Assembly: GCA_030652755.1 (NCBI GenBank)
Contig: JAUSPV010000097.1
Coordinates: forward strand, 1-64,000
Origin: Caulobacter sp.
GTDB lineage: Bacteria; Pseudomonadota; Alphaproteobacteria; Caulobacterales; Caulobacteraceae
Reading direction: 5' to 3'
Length of the DNA: 64,000 nucleotides
Positions 24,254-33,654 of the stretch are shown piece by piece. Each line of letters begins with the position of its first letter. Positions within the stretch are counted from its first letter, which is position 1. The notes beneath the pieces were generated by a model. That model did not search any database. It saw nothing but the letters and a program-made list of their open reading frames with translations, and was not told where the DNA came from. The position numbers and the translations under genes are program-made.

Positions 24254-25861
24254 GTGATCCGCGCTATGCAGTCCTACGCCCTGACGGTCGACAAGTTCCT
24301 CGACCACGCCGCCAAGTGGACAGGGACGCGCGAAGTGGTGACGGCGGGCGCGGGCCGGATCAGCTACGCCGCGCTCAGGGAGCGCAGCAACCGCATGTCG
24401 GGCGCCCTCGCCCATCTCGGCCTCGTTCAGGGCGATCGGATCGCGACCCTGGCCTGGAACACCCAGCACCATGTCGAGGTCTACTTCGCCGCCATGGGCG
24501 CGGGCTTCGTCTGCCACACCCTCAATCCCCGCCTGACCATCGAGCACCTGGCGGCCATGATCAACGAGGCCGAGGACCGGGTCCTGGCCGTCGCCTCCAA
24601 CCTGTCGTCGGTGCTCGACGCCCTGCTGCCGCTGTGCCCGCTCGTGAAGCATGTGGTGCTGATGGACGAACCCGCCGAGGACGCGCCCGTCGAGTCCCCC
24701 TACGCCGCGGAGGCCTGGGCCCTCGAGGCGCTGCTTGAGGCCCATGGCCGCCCCGTGACCTGGGGCGACTTCAGCGAGCAATCCGCCGCCGGGCTTTGCT
24801 ACACGTCTGGCACGACGGGCCGGCCCAAGGGCGTGCTCTACACCCACCGCTCCAACTACCTGCACACGCTGCGGGCGTTGCAGGCCGACGCCTTCGCCCT
24901 GACCGCCGCCGACTCCGTCCTGGTGGCGGTGCCGATGTTCCACGCGAACGGCTGGGGCCTGCCCTTCGCCGCGCCGGCCGTCGGGGCCAATCTGGTCTTG
25001 CCCGGCCGGGACACCGACGGCGCCAGCCTGACCAGGCTGCTGCAGGATGAACGGGTCACCATCGCCGCCGGGGTGCAGACGGTCTGGCTGGGGGTGCTCG
25101 ATCACCTCGACGCCACCGGCGGAGACGTTCCCGATCTGAAGCGGGTGATCATTGGCGGGTCGAACTGTCCCGACGCGCTGATTCGGCGCATGGAAGAGCG
25201 GCTGGGCGCCACGGTCCAGACCAGCTGGGGCATGACCGAGCTTTCCCCCCTCGGCACTGTCGCGCCGCCCGCTTCGGGACCTGCATCGGCGCGCGGCGCT
25301 GGCCGACCGGTCATCGGCCTCGACCTCAAGCTTACCGACGCGGATGGCCGGACGCTGGAGCAGCAGAGGGACGTCGTCGGCCATCTGAAGGTCAAGGGCG
25401 CCAGCGTCGTCGACCGCTACTACAAGGCCCAAGCCGACGCGCTGGACGCCGAGGGCTATTTCGACACCGGCGACCTGGCGCGCATCGACCAGGCCGGCAA
25501 CCTGACCATCTGCGGGCGGTCCAAGGACCTGATCAAGTCGGGGGGCGAGTGGATCAATCCGGCCGAGATCGAGGACATCATCGGCCGCCACCCCGCCGTC
25601 GGCCTGTCGGCGGTCATCGGCCGCCCGGACGCGAAGTGGGGCGAACGTCCGGTCCTGATCGTCGAGCTTCGGCAGGGCCTTTCCGTCGATGACCAGGCGC
25701 TGCTCACCGCACTGAAGGGCCGGGTCGCCGACTGGTGGTTGCCTGATCAGATCGTGCAGATCGGGGCCATGCCCCTTGCCGCGACCGGGAAAATTGACAA
25801 GAACCGGCTACGTGCCGACTACGGAAGCGACGGCGTCGTGGGGAAGACCTCCGGGTCGTGA
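24254..25861 (+). CDS. long-chain fatty-acid-type AMP-dependent CoA ligase
   Basis: The 535-residue ANL enzyme has YTSGTTGRPKGV (about 180), SWGMTELSPL (about 320), YFDTGDLARID, and the hinge GRSKDLIKSGGEWINPAEIED with catalytic Lys in ATGKIDKNRL. The SGGEWI hinge is typical of medium/long-chain acyl-CoA synthetases. The start is GTG 24254 or ATG 24266 (MQSYALTVDKFL); the family often has a few residues before MQ, so I keep GTG. It overlaps the downstream TetR reading frame and is probably controlled by that regulator. The substrate is a carboxylic acid, perhaps released by the nearby esterase. Confidence 0.87.
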   Translation: MIRAMQSYALTVDKFLDHAAKWTGTREVVTAGAGRISYAALRERSNRMSGALAHLGLVQGDRIATLAWNTQHHVEVYFAAMGAGFVCHTLNPRLTIEHLAAMINEAEDRVLAVASNLSSVLDALLPLCPLVKHVVLMDEPAEDAPVESPYAAEAWALEALLEAHGRPVTWGDFSEQSAAGLCYTSGTTGRPKGVLYTHRSNYLHTLRALQADAFALTAADSVLVAVPMFHANGWGLPFAAPAVGANLVLPGRDTDGASLTRLLQDERVTIAAGVQTVWLGVLDHLDATGGDVPDLKRVIIGGSNCPDALIRRMEERLGATVQTSWGMTELSPLGTVAPPASGPASARGAGRPVIGLDLKLTDADGRTLEQQRDVVGHLKVKGASVVDRYYKAQADALDAEGYFDTGDLARIDQAGNLTICGRSKDLIKSGGEWINPAEIEDIIGRHPAVGLSAVIGRPDAKWGERPVLIVELRQGLSVDDQALLTALKGRVADWWLPDQIVQIGAMPLAATGKIDKNRLRADYGSDGVVGKTSGS

Positions 25862-25908
25862 CCGCCCACGCGAAGCCAGCGGCTGCAAGGCGTGAAGAGG
25901 TCGACTTG

Positions 25909-26580
25909 ATGTCAGAGGGTTCAACGGCGAAGCGGGTGCGCCGAAGCAAGGCGGAACAGCGCGCGGAGACCCTTGAACAGATCCTGGACGCGGCGGAGTA
26001 CCTGTTTTCCCTGCAGGGCCTGCACGGTGTGACGCTGCGCGATGTCGCGCAGCGCGTGGGCGTCCACACGACGCTCCTCCACTACTACTTTCAGGACAAG
26101 CCGACCCTGTTCGAGGCTGTGTTCGCCCGCCGGGCGAGCGTGACCAGCGGCCGACGGATGGAAGCGTTGGACCTGTACGCGGCGGAGGCCGGCGACAAGC
26201 CCACCGTCGAAGGCGCGCTGCATGTATTCCTGGACACCGATCTTGATCTCTACATCGAGGGCGGCGAGCCCTGGATGAACTACGCCGCCTTCTGCGCCCG
26301 CGTGAGCAACACGCCCGAAGGGGCCGTGCTGATGGACGTGCACTTCGATCCGGTGGTTCTGAAGCTGGTCTCGATCCTCAAACGCGCCCTTCCCGACACG
26401 CCGGAAGAGGACATTTTCTGGGGCTACCACTTCGTCACCGGCGCGTTGATGAACACCCTGGCCCGCAGCGGCCGGATCGACCGCCTGTCCGGCGGCCTGT
26501 GCCGCTCCAACGACTTCGAGGCGGTCAAGAAGCGCATCGCCAAATTCATGGCCGCGGGCTTCCACGCGCTGAAAGACTAA
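25909..26580 (+). CDS. TetR/AcrR family transcriptional regulator
   Basis: The protein of 223 residues has an N-terminal helix-turn-helix at about 15-62 ([39 protein letters not shown]) and a C-terminal ligand domain resembling the TetR_C_33/CecR-like group. The track start GTG 25858 overlaps the ligase stop. ATG 25909 is preceded by GAAGAGG at good spacing, so I prefer it. The gene is transcribed with the CoA ligase and could control it, or the dyad site shared by the TonB receptor and MFS promoters. Neither is shown by sequence. Confidence 0.85.
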   Translation: MSEGSTAKRVRRSKAEQRAETLEQILDAAEYLFSLQGLHGVTLRDVAQRVGVHTTLLHYYFQDKPTLFEAVFARRASVTSGRRMEALDLYAAEAGDKPTVEGALHVFLDTDLDLYIEGGEPWMNYAAFCARVSNTPEGAVLMDVHFDPVVLKLVSILKRALPDTPEEDIFWGYHFVTGALMNTLARSGRIDRLSGGLCRSNDFEAVKKRIAKFMAAGFHALKD

Positions 26581-28229
26581 TCGCAGGCCTGGTCGCGCGG
26601 CGGGAGCGGCGGTGAGACGAGTCCCATGTTCCAGTTCCAGACCAGGTCGCCCTTGGCGCGGCGACGGCAAACGACTTCTTCGTGCAACGCGTACATGCCC
26701 GGGAACAGGTTGGCCGAGACGCGGGGCGTGTCCTGGAATGCCATGAAGGCGCCCTGTGATCCGAACGCCGGCCAGTCAGGCGCATCGCTCGCCGTCGGCC
26801 GACCGGCGCGCATGAAACTGGTCCAGTAGGCGGTCATCGCCGCCGAGAACTTCGCCTCGGCCGGCGTGCGCGGCGCCTTGGGCCAATAGGGCGGCGTGCG
26901 GTTGAGCGTGCCAAACACATAGGGCAGCTCGGCGGCGTGGAAGGCGCGCAGGCCCAGGCTGTCGGCGGCCGGAAAGCCGTGGTCGAAGATGTAGAAGTAG
27001 GACGGCTGCCCCAGCGCGGTCTGCTTGCGGACCAGCCGCTCGGCGGTCCAACCGTAGATGACGTCACGGGTCGAGGCGAGAATACTGCTTTCCATGTCCC
27101 GGGCCGGATAGAGCCGCAGGTACGCGTCCGCGAGGTCGCCGTAGCGCTCTCGGATCGTCTTCTCGTACATCGAGGCGAGCGCCGGCGTCGGCGGCGCCAG
27201 GAAGCGCAGCGACCGGATCTCGCCGCTGTTGAAACCCGCGAGCACCGGTACGGGCGCCTGCTCGCCCCGGTCGAAAACCTCGACGAGTTGACGGGGCAGG
27301 AACCGTCCGTCGACGACGCCGAACGGCGCGAAGCCGGCGCCAGCGGCGTCCTTGGTCAACCGGGTCGCGTCCATCGCACGCAGGGCGGCGACATCGGGCG
27401 CCTGGAGCTTGGCGGACAGCGCCACGCCGCTCTCCTCGGCCGGCGCTTCCCCGAACGCCCGCGCCTTCAGGGAAGGCGTGGAGATCATGTAGGCGCTCTG
27501 GGCGATGGCCTTGGAGAACAGGCCGCGCGCGGGCGGCGAGGCCATCAGGTAGAGGACGCTGAGCGCGCCGGCCGACTCGCCGGCGATGGTCACGTTCGAC
27601 GGATCGCCACCGAACGCCTCGATGTTGCGCTGGACCCAGCGCAGCGCCTCGATCTGGTCCTGCAGGCCATAGTTCCCCGAGACGCCGAGCGGCGACTCCG
27701 CGCTGAGCCCGGGGTGAGCAAGGTAGCCGAGGGCCCCGACCCGGTAGTTGATCGAGACGACGACGACCCCCTGCCCGGCCATCTTCGAGCCGTCGTAGAT
27801 CGCCTCGTGGCCGAAGCCGCCCCAGAGCGACCCGCCGTGAATCCAGACCATGACCGGGGCCTTGCTCGCGGTGGACGGCGTCCAGATGTTGAGCGTGAGG
27901 CAGTCCTCGCTCATCTCGCCCGGATCGTTGGAGTAGATGTTCCAGGCGCTGGCCGCCTTGTTCTGGATGCAGGCGTGCCCGAACGCCGAGGCGTCCCGGG
28001 TCCCGGCCCACCGCGGCATCGGCCGGGGCGGAGTCCAGCGGGCGGCGCCAACCGGCGGCAGGGCGTAGGGCAGCCCCTTGAAGACGCTCACGCCCCGCTC
28101 CGTGACGCCTGAGACAACGCCGGCAGGTGCTTCGACGACCGGGCGAGGCTGAGCGGCCGTAGCCGGGGAACCGGCGGCGAGAGCCGCCGCCGTGGCGGCG
28201 CAGAGCGCCAGGAGGCGAAGGCGATTCAT
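26577..28229 (-). CDS. type-B carboxylesterase/lipase family hydrolase, exported
   Basis: The 550-residue alpha/beta hydrolase starts with a signal peptide ([20 protein letters not shown]...ATAA). It shows the carboxylesterase type-B hallmarks: [14 protein letters not shown], the [11 protein letters not shown] signature (about 100), the oxyanion [10 protein letters not shown], the nucleophile elbow GESAGALSV (Ser about 215), and a late His in [11 protein letters not shown]. It hydrolyses esters in the periplasm or outside. The ATG overlaps the MFS stop by 4 nt, so the two form an operon, and its 3' end overlaps the convergent TetR gene by 4 nt. A likely role is ester cleavage before uptake. 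Confidence 0.88.
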   Translation of the reverse strand: MNRLRLLALCAATAAALAAGSPATAAQPRPVVEAPAGVVSGVTERGVSVFKGLPYALPPVGAARWTPPRPMPRWAGTRDASAFGHACIQNKAASAWNIYSNDPGEMSEDCLTLNIWTPSTASKAPVMVWIHGGSLWGGFGHEAIYDGSKMAGQGVVVVSINYRVGALGYLAHPGLSAESPLGVSGNYGLQDQIEALRWVQRNIEAFGGDPSNVTIAGESAGALSVLYLMASPPARGLFSKAIAQSAYMISTPSLKARAFGEAPAEESGVALSAKLQAPDVAALRAMDATRLTKDAAGAGFAPFGVVDGRFLPRQLVEVFDRGEQAPVPVLAGFNSGEIRSLRFLAPPTPALASMYEKTIRERYGDLADAYLRLYPARDMESSILASTRDVIYGWTAERLVRKQTALGQPSYFYIFDHGFPAADSLGLRAFHAAELPYVFGTLNRTPPYWPKAPRTPAEAKFSAAMTAYWTSFMRAGRPTASDAPDWPAFGSQGAFMAFQDTPRVSANLFPGMYALHEEVVCRRRAKGDLVWNWNMGLVSPPLPPRDQACD

Positions 28230-29560
28230 CCGGCGGCCGCTCCAGCTTGTCGGTCTTCCTTCCGCAGCACCCGCGCCAGCCAGACAAACAGGCCGATGGC
28301 GACGAGGTAAACCGGCGCCAGGGCGACGAAGGCCAGTTGCAGGGAGTTGTCGGGGTGGCTGGCGCGCAGGGCGTCGCTGACAAATCCGACGAAGGTCGGG
28401 CCCAGGCCCATGCCGGTCAGATTCATGATCAGCAGCAGCAGTGCGCCGGACATCACCCGCTGGTGAGGCGCCACCTCCTGCTGGACAAGGGTCACCGCCG
28501 AGGACAGGTAGAAGTAGTTCAGGAAGGTCGGGCCGACGAGGAACATCAGCGCCATCGGCCAGGTCGGCGCCCAGACGAAGCCCAGGAACGGCAGGATTGC
28601 CAGCGTGAGGCTGATGGCCGGAATGGTCGCGTACGCCACCTTCGACCGCCGCGTGAACATGTCGATCACCCGGCCGGAGACATAGATCCCGCCGCCCATG
28701 CCGAATATGACAACGAGCGCGTACCAGAGCGACACGTCCTGCAGCGTCATGCCCTTTTCCCGCATCAGGAAGAGGGTGGTGAAGTTGCCCGCGCCGTAGG
28801 TGACGATCTGGGTCACGCCGCTGGCCACCGCGATCAGGACCAGGGTCGGCCTGGAGAAGAACATTTTCACCGTCGCCATGAACCCCGCTGCTTCCGGCGT
28901 CGCCGGAGCCAGGGCGGCCGTCAGCGGACCGTCAAGCCCGCCCCGCCGCGGCTCCGGGACGAACCGAAGCACCGCCAGCGCCGCGACGACGCCTACGCCG
29001 CCGAGCAGCAGGAAAGCCAGCCGCCAGTCGTAGGCCGCGGCGATGGCCGCCCCGAAGGCCACGCCCAGCGCCTGGCCGATCGGCGGGCCGAGGTTGAAGA
29101 GACCAAAGGCCGTGCCGCGCTGGCCCGGCGGGAAGTAGTCGGAAATGATGGCGTAGGACGGCGGCACGCCCCCGGCCTCGCCGACGCCAACGGTCATGCG
29201 CGCGACGACCAGCTGGCCGTAGGTCGCCGACAGACCGCAGCCCATGGTCGCCACGCTCCACAGCGCGCAGGCGAAGGCCAGCACCTTGACCCGGTTGGTG
29301 CGGTCGGCGAGCCAGCCGACCGGGATCGAGATCGTGCAGTAGAAGAGCGCGAAATACAGGCCGCCGATCAGACCTAGCTGGCCGTCGGTGACGCCGAGAC
29401 TGTCCTGGATCGGCTTGGCCAGGATCGACAGCAGCTGGCGGTCCAGGAAGTTGAGGACATAGACGAAGCAGAGCATGCCGAGCACGAACCACGCGCGCCC
29501 GTCGGGTCGTGGATGGGTCGTGACGGTGTCGGCCAATCCGTGAGCACTTTGCGTCGCCAT
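28226..29560 (-). CDS. MFS transporter
   Basis: The 444-residue protein has 12 predicted membrane helices and the major-facilitator loop motif [20 protein letters not shown] between helices 2 and 3. The N-terminus [28 protein letters not shown] is typical of the spinster/ACS-like carboxylate transporters common in sphingomonads. It is the first gene of a two-gene operon with the exported carboxylesterase, and its promoter region holds copy B of the 31-bp dyad shared with the TonB receptor. It probably imports the acid or alcohol freed by the esterase. Confidence 0.88.
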   Translation of the reverse strand: MATQSAHGLADTVTTHPRPDGRAWFVLGMLCFVYVLNFLDRQLLSILAKPIQDSLGVTDGQLGLIGGLYFALFYCTISIPVGWLADRTNRVKVLAFACALWSVATMGCGLSATYGQLVVARMTVGVGEAGGVPPSYAIISDYFPPGQRGTAFGLFNLGPPIGQALGVAFGAAIAAAYDWRLAFLLLGGVGVVAALAVLRFVPEPRRGGLDGPLTAALAPATPEAAGFMATVKMFFSRPTLVLIAVASGVTQIVTYGAGNFTTLFLMREKGMTLQDVSLWYALVVIFGMGGGIYVSGRVIDMFTRRSKVAYATIPAISLTLAILPFLGFVWAPTWPMALMFLVGPTFLNYFYLSSAVTLVQQEVAPHQRVMSGALLLLIMNLTGMGLGPTFVGFVSDALRASHPDNSLQLAFVALAPVYLVAIGLFVWLARVLRKEDRQAGAAAG

Positions 29561-29738
29561 GGCCTAGACGCCCGGTGAGCAGGCAGGGGAACAGGTCGGG
29601 ATCGGTTCCGGATAGCGGGCCGCCCCCCCGCGCGCGCGCGTCCGCGCGACCGTGCAATCGTCCATCCGGCTCGCTCCCCCTGGGACACCGATCATTCGCG
29701 GCGGTGTTGCGGTCACCATGCAGCGGACAGGCCCCGAC

Positions 29739-29769
29739 CGTCAATACTCACTATCGCGTGCGTGAATAT
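29739..29769 (-). promoter_or_regulatory. 31-bp dyad operator, copy B, upstream of MFS-esterase operon
   Basis: On the minus strand this reads ATATTCAC, 10 nt, GTGAGTAT, then TGACG: an inverted repeat with 7 of 8 arm positions matching. It agrees with copy A (21895-21925) at 25 of 31 positions and points toward the MFS start about 180 nt away. The rest of the 29561-29915 gap contains no supportable gene. Confidence 0.6.
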
Positions 29770-29848
29770 ATGCCCCTCGCCGCCCGCTTGCCCGGGCGCT
29801 CCCCGGGACGGAGGCAGCACGATCAGCGCCCGCCCCGCCGCCAACGCT

Positions 29849-29896
29849 TTGACCTGGCGCGGCGGGCGTGGCATACAGTTTATAACGCGTTATAAA
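29849..29896 (+). promoter_or_regulatory. promoter overlapped by an 18-bp perfect palindrome
   Basis: TTGACC (29849-29854) is a good -35 box, and a -10-like CATACA/TACAGT lies 17-19 nt further on. Directly over and after the -10 is TTTATAACGCGTTATAAA (29879-29896), a perfect 18-bp palindrome in otherwise very GC-rich DNA. Its position 20 nt before the first gene of the amidohydrolase operon is classic for a repressor operator. The TetR gene at 33655 is the nearest candidate regulator. I see no second copy in the window. Confidence 0.65.
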
Positions 29897-29915
29897 ATTA
29901 CTCAGGGGACGAAGC

Positions 29916-30122
29916 GTGGCGCTTTCCAGACATCGTCGGTTCGTGACGCCGGCTGCGGATGAAACCATCGAAGCGCTCGCGGCGCGGGCCCTGCCGGACC
30001 GGCCGGTTGATGCGGCCGTCGACGAGATCAAGAGCTACAACATGCATATCTTCGTCATGCGCCGGCCGGCCGGCCTGCTGCTGGGCAGCGACGTGGTCTT
30101 CGTGGAACCGCCGCTGCAATGA
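29916..30122 (+). CDS. unrecognised 68-residue protein, first gene of amidohydrolase operon
   Basis: I do not recognise this family. The GTG start follows CAGGGGACGAAGC, and the stop overlaps the next ATG (ATGA), so it is translated as part of an operon. The N-terminal third is basic (ALSRHRRF), the middle acidic and helical (ADETIEALAARALPDRP), and the C-terminal third hydrophobic and beta-like (MHIFVMRRPAGLLLGSDVVF). There is no signal peptide or clear membrane helix. Given its size and tight linkage to a second small protein and an amidohydrolase, it may be a subunit or accessory factor. That is inference. Confidence 0.65.
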   Translation: MALSRHRRFVTPAADETIEALAARALPDRPVDAAVDEIKSYNMHIFVMRRPAGLLLGSDVVFVEPPLQ

Positions 30123-30355
30123 GCGGCGACGGCGGACCCTGCCCCCCGACCGAAGCGGTCATCGTCGGCGCCGATCTGGCGGCCGGCCATGACGGCGCGG
30201 CCGAGCTGGTGCTCCGCATCCGATATGCCAACGGCGTGGTCGGCAACGTCCTGCTCGATGCGGACGCCGGCTACGCGCTGATGCGCAATTGCGACATCGA
30301 CAGCCTCGACGGCCTGGCGGGCCAGTCCTGGCGAAAGATCCTCGAAGGAGTCTGA
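30119..30355 (+). CDS. unrecognised 78-residue protein, second gene of amidohydrolase operon
   Basis: I do not recognise this family. The 78 residues look like a compact globular domain: a beta segment AVIVGADLAAG, then ELVLRIRYANGVVGNVLLD, then YALMRNCDIDSLDGLAGQSWRKILEGV. There is no signal peptide, membrane helix or metal-binding cysteine pattern. The ATG overlaps the stop of the preceding small gene, and the amidohydrolase GTG begins 2 nt after its stop, preceded by GAAGGAG within this gene. Coupled translation on both sides suggests stoichiometric production with the enzyme. Confidence 0.7.
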   Translation: MSGDGGPCPPTEAVIVGADLAAGHDGAAELVLRIRYANGVVGNVLLDADAGYALMRNCDIDSLDGLAGQSWRKILEGV

Positions 30356-30357
30356 AC

Positions 30358-32022
30358 GTGTACGACATCGTGATCCGTAACGGCCTGGTGGTGGACGGCG
30401 ACGGCGAGGCCGGGGTCCTGGCAGACGTGGCGATCGAGAACGGCAGGATCGCCGCCATCGGCGCCGTCACCGGCGAGGCGCGGCGGACCATCGACGCCAC
30501 CGGCCGTGTCGTCGCCCCGGGCTTCATCGATCCGCACACCCACTTCGACGCCCAGCTGCTCTGGGACGGCCAGGCTCGTCCGGCGCTGGAGCATGGTGTC
30601 ACTTCGGTCATCCCGGGCAACTGCTCGCTGTCGCTGGCGCCGCTGCGCGCGGCGGACCGGGCGACCGTGGTGGGCATGTTCCAGCAGATCGAGGAAATGC
30701 CGCCGGAGGCCTTCACCGAGAAGTACGCGAAGTGGACCTGGGAAGACTTCGCCGGCTACTGCGCCACGATCGAGCCTGACCTGGCGATCAACGTCGCCCC
30801 GCTGGTCGGCCACAGCCTGATCCGCCTCTGGGTAATGGGTCCCGACTCCCAGCAGCGGGCCGCCACGCCGGCCGAGATCACGGCGATGCAGGCCCTGCTC
30901 CGGCAGTGCATGCGCGACGGCGCCATCGGCCTGTCGACCAGTTTCGTCGACGTCGACGCCAACGGCCGGCCGGTGCCGAGCCGCTTCGCCCAGTTCGACG
31001 AGCTGGACGCGCTCTGCCAGGTGCTGGGCGAGGAAGGCGGCCGCATGCTGCAGGTGGTGCCGGAGTTCTACGACGCCGACATCACCATCGCCCGCATCGA
31101 CCAGCTGGCCGAGCTGTCCTTGAAGCACGGCATCCCGACGACCTTCTCGCCGGTGTTCGATTCCAACGCGACGCCCAAGGCCGCCCCCAGGATCCTCGAC
31201 CGGGTGGCCGAGCAGGTCGCCCGCGGCGCGCGCGTCTGGCCGCAGATGCAGACGCGGCCGATCGACATCAGCTTCTCGCTGCTCAATCCGTCCCTGTTTC
31301 TGGCCCGCCTTCCCCGCTGGGTGCGGGTGCTGCGTCAGCCGCTTGAGAAGCGTCTCGCGGCCCTGGAGGACGCGGAAACCCGCCGGATGATGATCGCCGA
31401 CTGTGGCGCGGACGGCGGCGAGGCCATGTTCGGCGGCCTGGTCGTGCGCGGCGGCGACAGGGCGCCGCAGGCCTACGTCGGCCGGCGCCTTGGCGACATC
31501 GCCCGCGAGCGCGGCGAGGGCGCGGCTGAAGCGGTGCTCAACATCTCCCGCGAGAACGGCCTGGACGTCGCCTTCCTGGCCGCCAACGGAGGACACCACG
31601 ACACCGCCCGTATCGGCCCGATGCTGGCCAACCCGCTGGTCCATATCGGAGCCAGCGATGGCGGCGCCCACCTGGCCTCGTTCTCGACCTACGGCGACAC
31701 CGGCTACCTGTTCAGCGAGTTTGTCCGCAAGTCCGGGGACTTCACGCTGGAGCAGGCGGTCAAGAAGATCACCGCCGACACCGCCGACATCTGGGGGCTG
31801 AAGGATCGCGGGCGGCTCAAGCCCGGCCTCGCCGCCGACATCGTGGTTTTCGACGCCGACACCATCGACCGGCTGGAGGAACGGGCGGTGCACGACGTGC
31901 CGGGCGAGGGCCTGCGCTACATCCGCTCGGCGACGGGTGTCGACGTGGTGCTGGTCAACGGCGCCGTCGCCTGGGCCCACGGCGCCTACACCGACGCCCG
32001 CTCCGGCGCGATCTGCGGCTGA
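30358..32022 (+). CDS. D-aminoacylase-like amidohydrolase
   Basis: The 554-residue protein belongs to the N-acyl-D-amino-acid deacylase branch of the amidohydrolases. It has a split beta-sandwich at both ends (YDIVIRNGLVVDGDGEAG, later LKPGLAADIVVFDADTID), the metal motif DPHTHFDAQLLWD (about 58-70), PGNCSLSLAP with the Cys ligand position, and GASDGGAHLASF with the late Asp. The two central His ligands I expect from classic D-aminoacylases (THMR-like and SHLK-like motifs) are replaced by LQVVPEFYD and FSPVFDSN, so it is a divergent subfamily. GTG 30358 is used; the track start at 30289 lies inside the preceding small gene. The substrate is unknown. Confidence 0.82.
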   Translation: MYDIVIRNGLVVDGDGEAGVLADVAIENGRIAAIGAVTGEARRTIDATGRVVAPGFIDPHTHFDAQLLWDGQARPALEHGVTSVIPGNCSLSLAPLRAADRATVVGMFQQIEEMPPEAFTEKYAKWTWEDFAGYCATIEPDLAINVAPLVGHSLIRLWVMGPDSQQRAATPAEITAMQALLRQCMRDGAIGLSTSFVDVDANGRPVPSRFAQFDELDALCQVLGEEGGRMLQVVPEFYDADITIARIDQLAELSLKHGIPTTFSPVFDSNATPKAAPRILDRVAEQVARGARVWPQMQTRPIDISFSLLNPSLFLARLPRWVRVLRQPLEKRLAALEDAETRRMMIADCGADGGEAMFGGLVVRGGDRAPQAYVGRRLGDIARERGEGAAEAVLNISRENGLDVAFLAANGGHHDTARIGPMLANPLVHIGASDGGAHLASFSTYGDTGYLFSEFVRKSGDFTLEQAVKKITADTADIWGLKDRGRLKPGLAADIVVFDADTIDRLEERAVHDVPGEGLRYIRSATGVDVVLVNGAVAWAHGAYTDARSGAICG

Positions 32023-32045
32023 TCGGCGACAGGAGAGACGATCCC

Positions 32046-33554
32046 ATGACCGAATCCGTCCTCGTCGTCGGCGCCGGCATCGCCGGGCTGTGCAGCGCCC
32101 TCGCCCTTGGCCCCACGGGGCGGGAGGTGACCCTGGTCGAACGCGACGCCCCTCCGCCGGAGGGCGACGCCGACGCCGCCTTCCGCGACTGGAAGCGCAC
32201 AGGGGTCGGCCACCTGCGCCAGAGCCACGCCTTCCTGGCGCGGCTGAGCCTGCTGCTCAAGGCCGACCATCCCAGGCTGCTTGAGGCGCTGGCGGCCTTC
32301 GGCGTGCGTGAACTGCCGTTCGAGGCGATGCTCACCGAGGCCCAGCGCAAGGACTACCGGCCCGAGCCGACCGACGCCGACCTGACCATCATCACCAGCC
32401 GCCGCACGACGCTGGAACTGGTCATGCGCCGCTATGTCGAGACCCTGCCCAACGTGACCATCCGTTCGGGCGTCTTCGCCCGCCGGCTGATCACGCGGAC
32501 CGCCGCCGACGGGACCCTCAGCGTCGTCGGGCTGGCCGGCGAGACGAGCGAAGGCCCTGTCGAACTGTACGCCGACATCGTCCTGGACGCGGCCGGCAAG
32601 GGCGGGGATTTCACCGACCAGCTGGTCGCCGAGGGCGCGACGGTGCGCGAAAACAGCGAGTCGGCGGGCATCCTCTATTTCACCCGCCACTACCGCCTGA
32701 AGCCCGGCCGCAGCGAGCCGCCGCGCATTGGCAACCCGCCGCCCAACGGCGACCTGGGCTTCCTGAAGTTCGGCGTGTTCCCGGCGGACAACGGCTGCTT
32801 CTCGATCACCATGTGCGCGCCGGAAATCGAGTACGAGATCCGCAAGGCCATCGTGAATCCTGACGTCTTTCAGGCGATGACCACCATGCTGCCCGGCCTG
32901 CGCCCCTGGACCGATCCCGAGCTTGCGGAGCCGACGACCAAGGTCTTCGGCATGGGCGACCTGCAGGCCCGCTGGCGTGACCTTGTCGTCGACGGCAAGC
33001 CGGCCGCGCACGGCTACTTCGCCATCGGCGACAACCTGATCCGCACCAATCCGCTGTACGGGCGGGGCTGCTCGTTCGCCGCCGTGGCCGCCTACCAGCT
33101 GCGCGACGTGCTCGACCAGTCCGCCGACCCGGTAGAGCGCGCCCTGACCTATCACCAGGCGATCCAGACCGAGCTGAAGCCCTTCTTCGACCTGATGAAC
33201 AAGCAGGATCGCGCCGCCCTCCGCCGCGCGAAGGCCGCCCTGACGCCCGGCTACAAACCGTCGCTGAAGGCCAGACTGGCGCGGAGCTTCGCCGAGGACG
33301 CCGTGACGATCGCGCTCCGCTGCGACACCGGGCTGCTGCGGCAGGGCATGCGCGGCTTCCACATGCTGGAGCACCCGGAAGCCTGGATCAAGAAGCCCGG
33401 CAACATGGCGAGGATCCTGATGTACTGGGCGCGCGGGCGGAAGCGGAACGCATCGGCCTATCCGCCCAAGCCGGGACCCGAGCGCGAGGAGATGATGCGC
33501 GGCCTCGGCCTCGACGCCCAGGCCGACATGATCCCGGCCCGGCAGGCCGCCTGA
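32046..33554 (+). CDS. FAD-dependent oxidoreductase (geranylgeranyl-reductase/halogenase-like fold)
   Basis: The 502-residue flavoprotein has the N-terminal FAD motif VLVVGAGIAGLCSALALGPTGREVTLVERD, a central beta-sheet substrate domain and the GYFAIGDNLIRTNPLYGRGCSFAAVAAY region that binds the FAD ribityl chain. I see no halogenase GWxWxIP motif, so a hydroxylase or dehydrogenase/reductase role is more likely than halogenation. It follows the amidohydrolase by 23 nt with AGGAGAGACGATCCC before the ATG, so it probably acts in the same pathway. No signal peptide is seen. Confidence 0.78.
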   Translation: MTESVLVVGAGIAGLCSALALGPTGREVTLVERDAPPPEGDADAAFRDWKRTGVGHLRQSHAFLARLSLLLKADHPRLLEALAAFGVRELPFEAMLTEAQRKDYRPEPTDADLTIITSRRTTLELVMRRYVETLPNVTIRSGVFARRLITRTAADGTLSVVGLAGETSEGPVELYADIVLDAAGKGGDFTDQLVAEGATVRENSESAGILYFTRHYRLKPGRSEPPRIGNPPPNGDLGFLKFGVFPADNGCFSITMCAPEIEYEIRKAIVNPDVFQAMTTMLPGLRPWTDPELAEPTTKVFGMGDLQARWRDLVVDGKPAAHGYFAIGDNLIRTNPLYGRGCSFAAVAAYQLRDVLDQSADPVERALTYHQAIQTELKPFFDLMNKQDRAALRRAKAALTPGYKPSLKARLARSFAEDAVTIALRCDTGLLRQGMRGFHMLEHPEAWIKKPGNMARILMYWARGRKRNASAYPPKPGPEREEMMRGLGLDAQADMIPARQAA

Positions 33555-33654
33555 CACGGTCAGCCTATCCCTTTAGCCCCGTCGCGCGGGCTGACGGACC
33601 GGGCCGGCTGTGCCAAAGGAGCTATGCGCCACGGGCGCGGCCACGGGACGGGGC

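Noticed and set aside
29575-29895. 106-codon plus-strand ORF in the MFS-to-small-protein gap
   Set aside because: Its Arg/Pro/Ser-rich translation looks random and it runs through the dyad operator and promoter.
33558-33598. GTCAGCC...GGCTGAC inverted repeat after the FAD oxidoreductase as a terminator
   Set aside because: The stem is only 7 bp with a long loop and no T tract.
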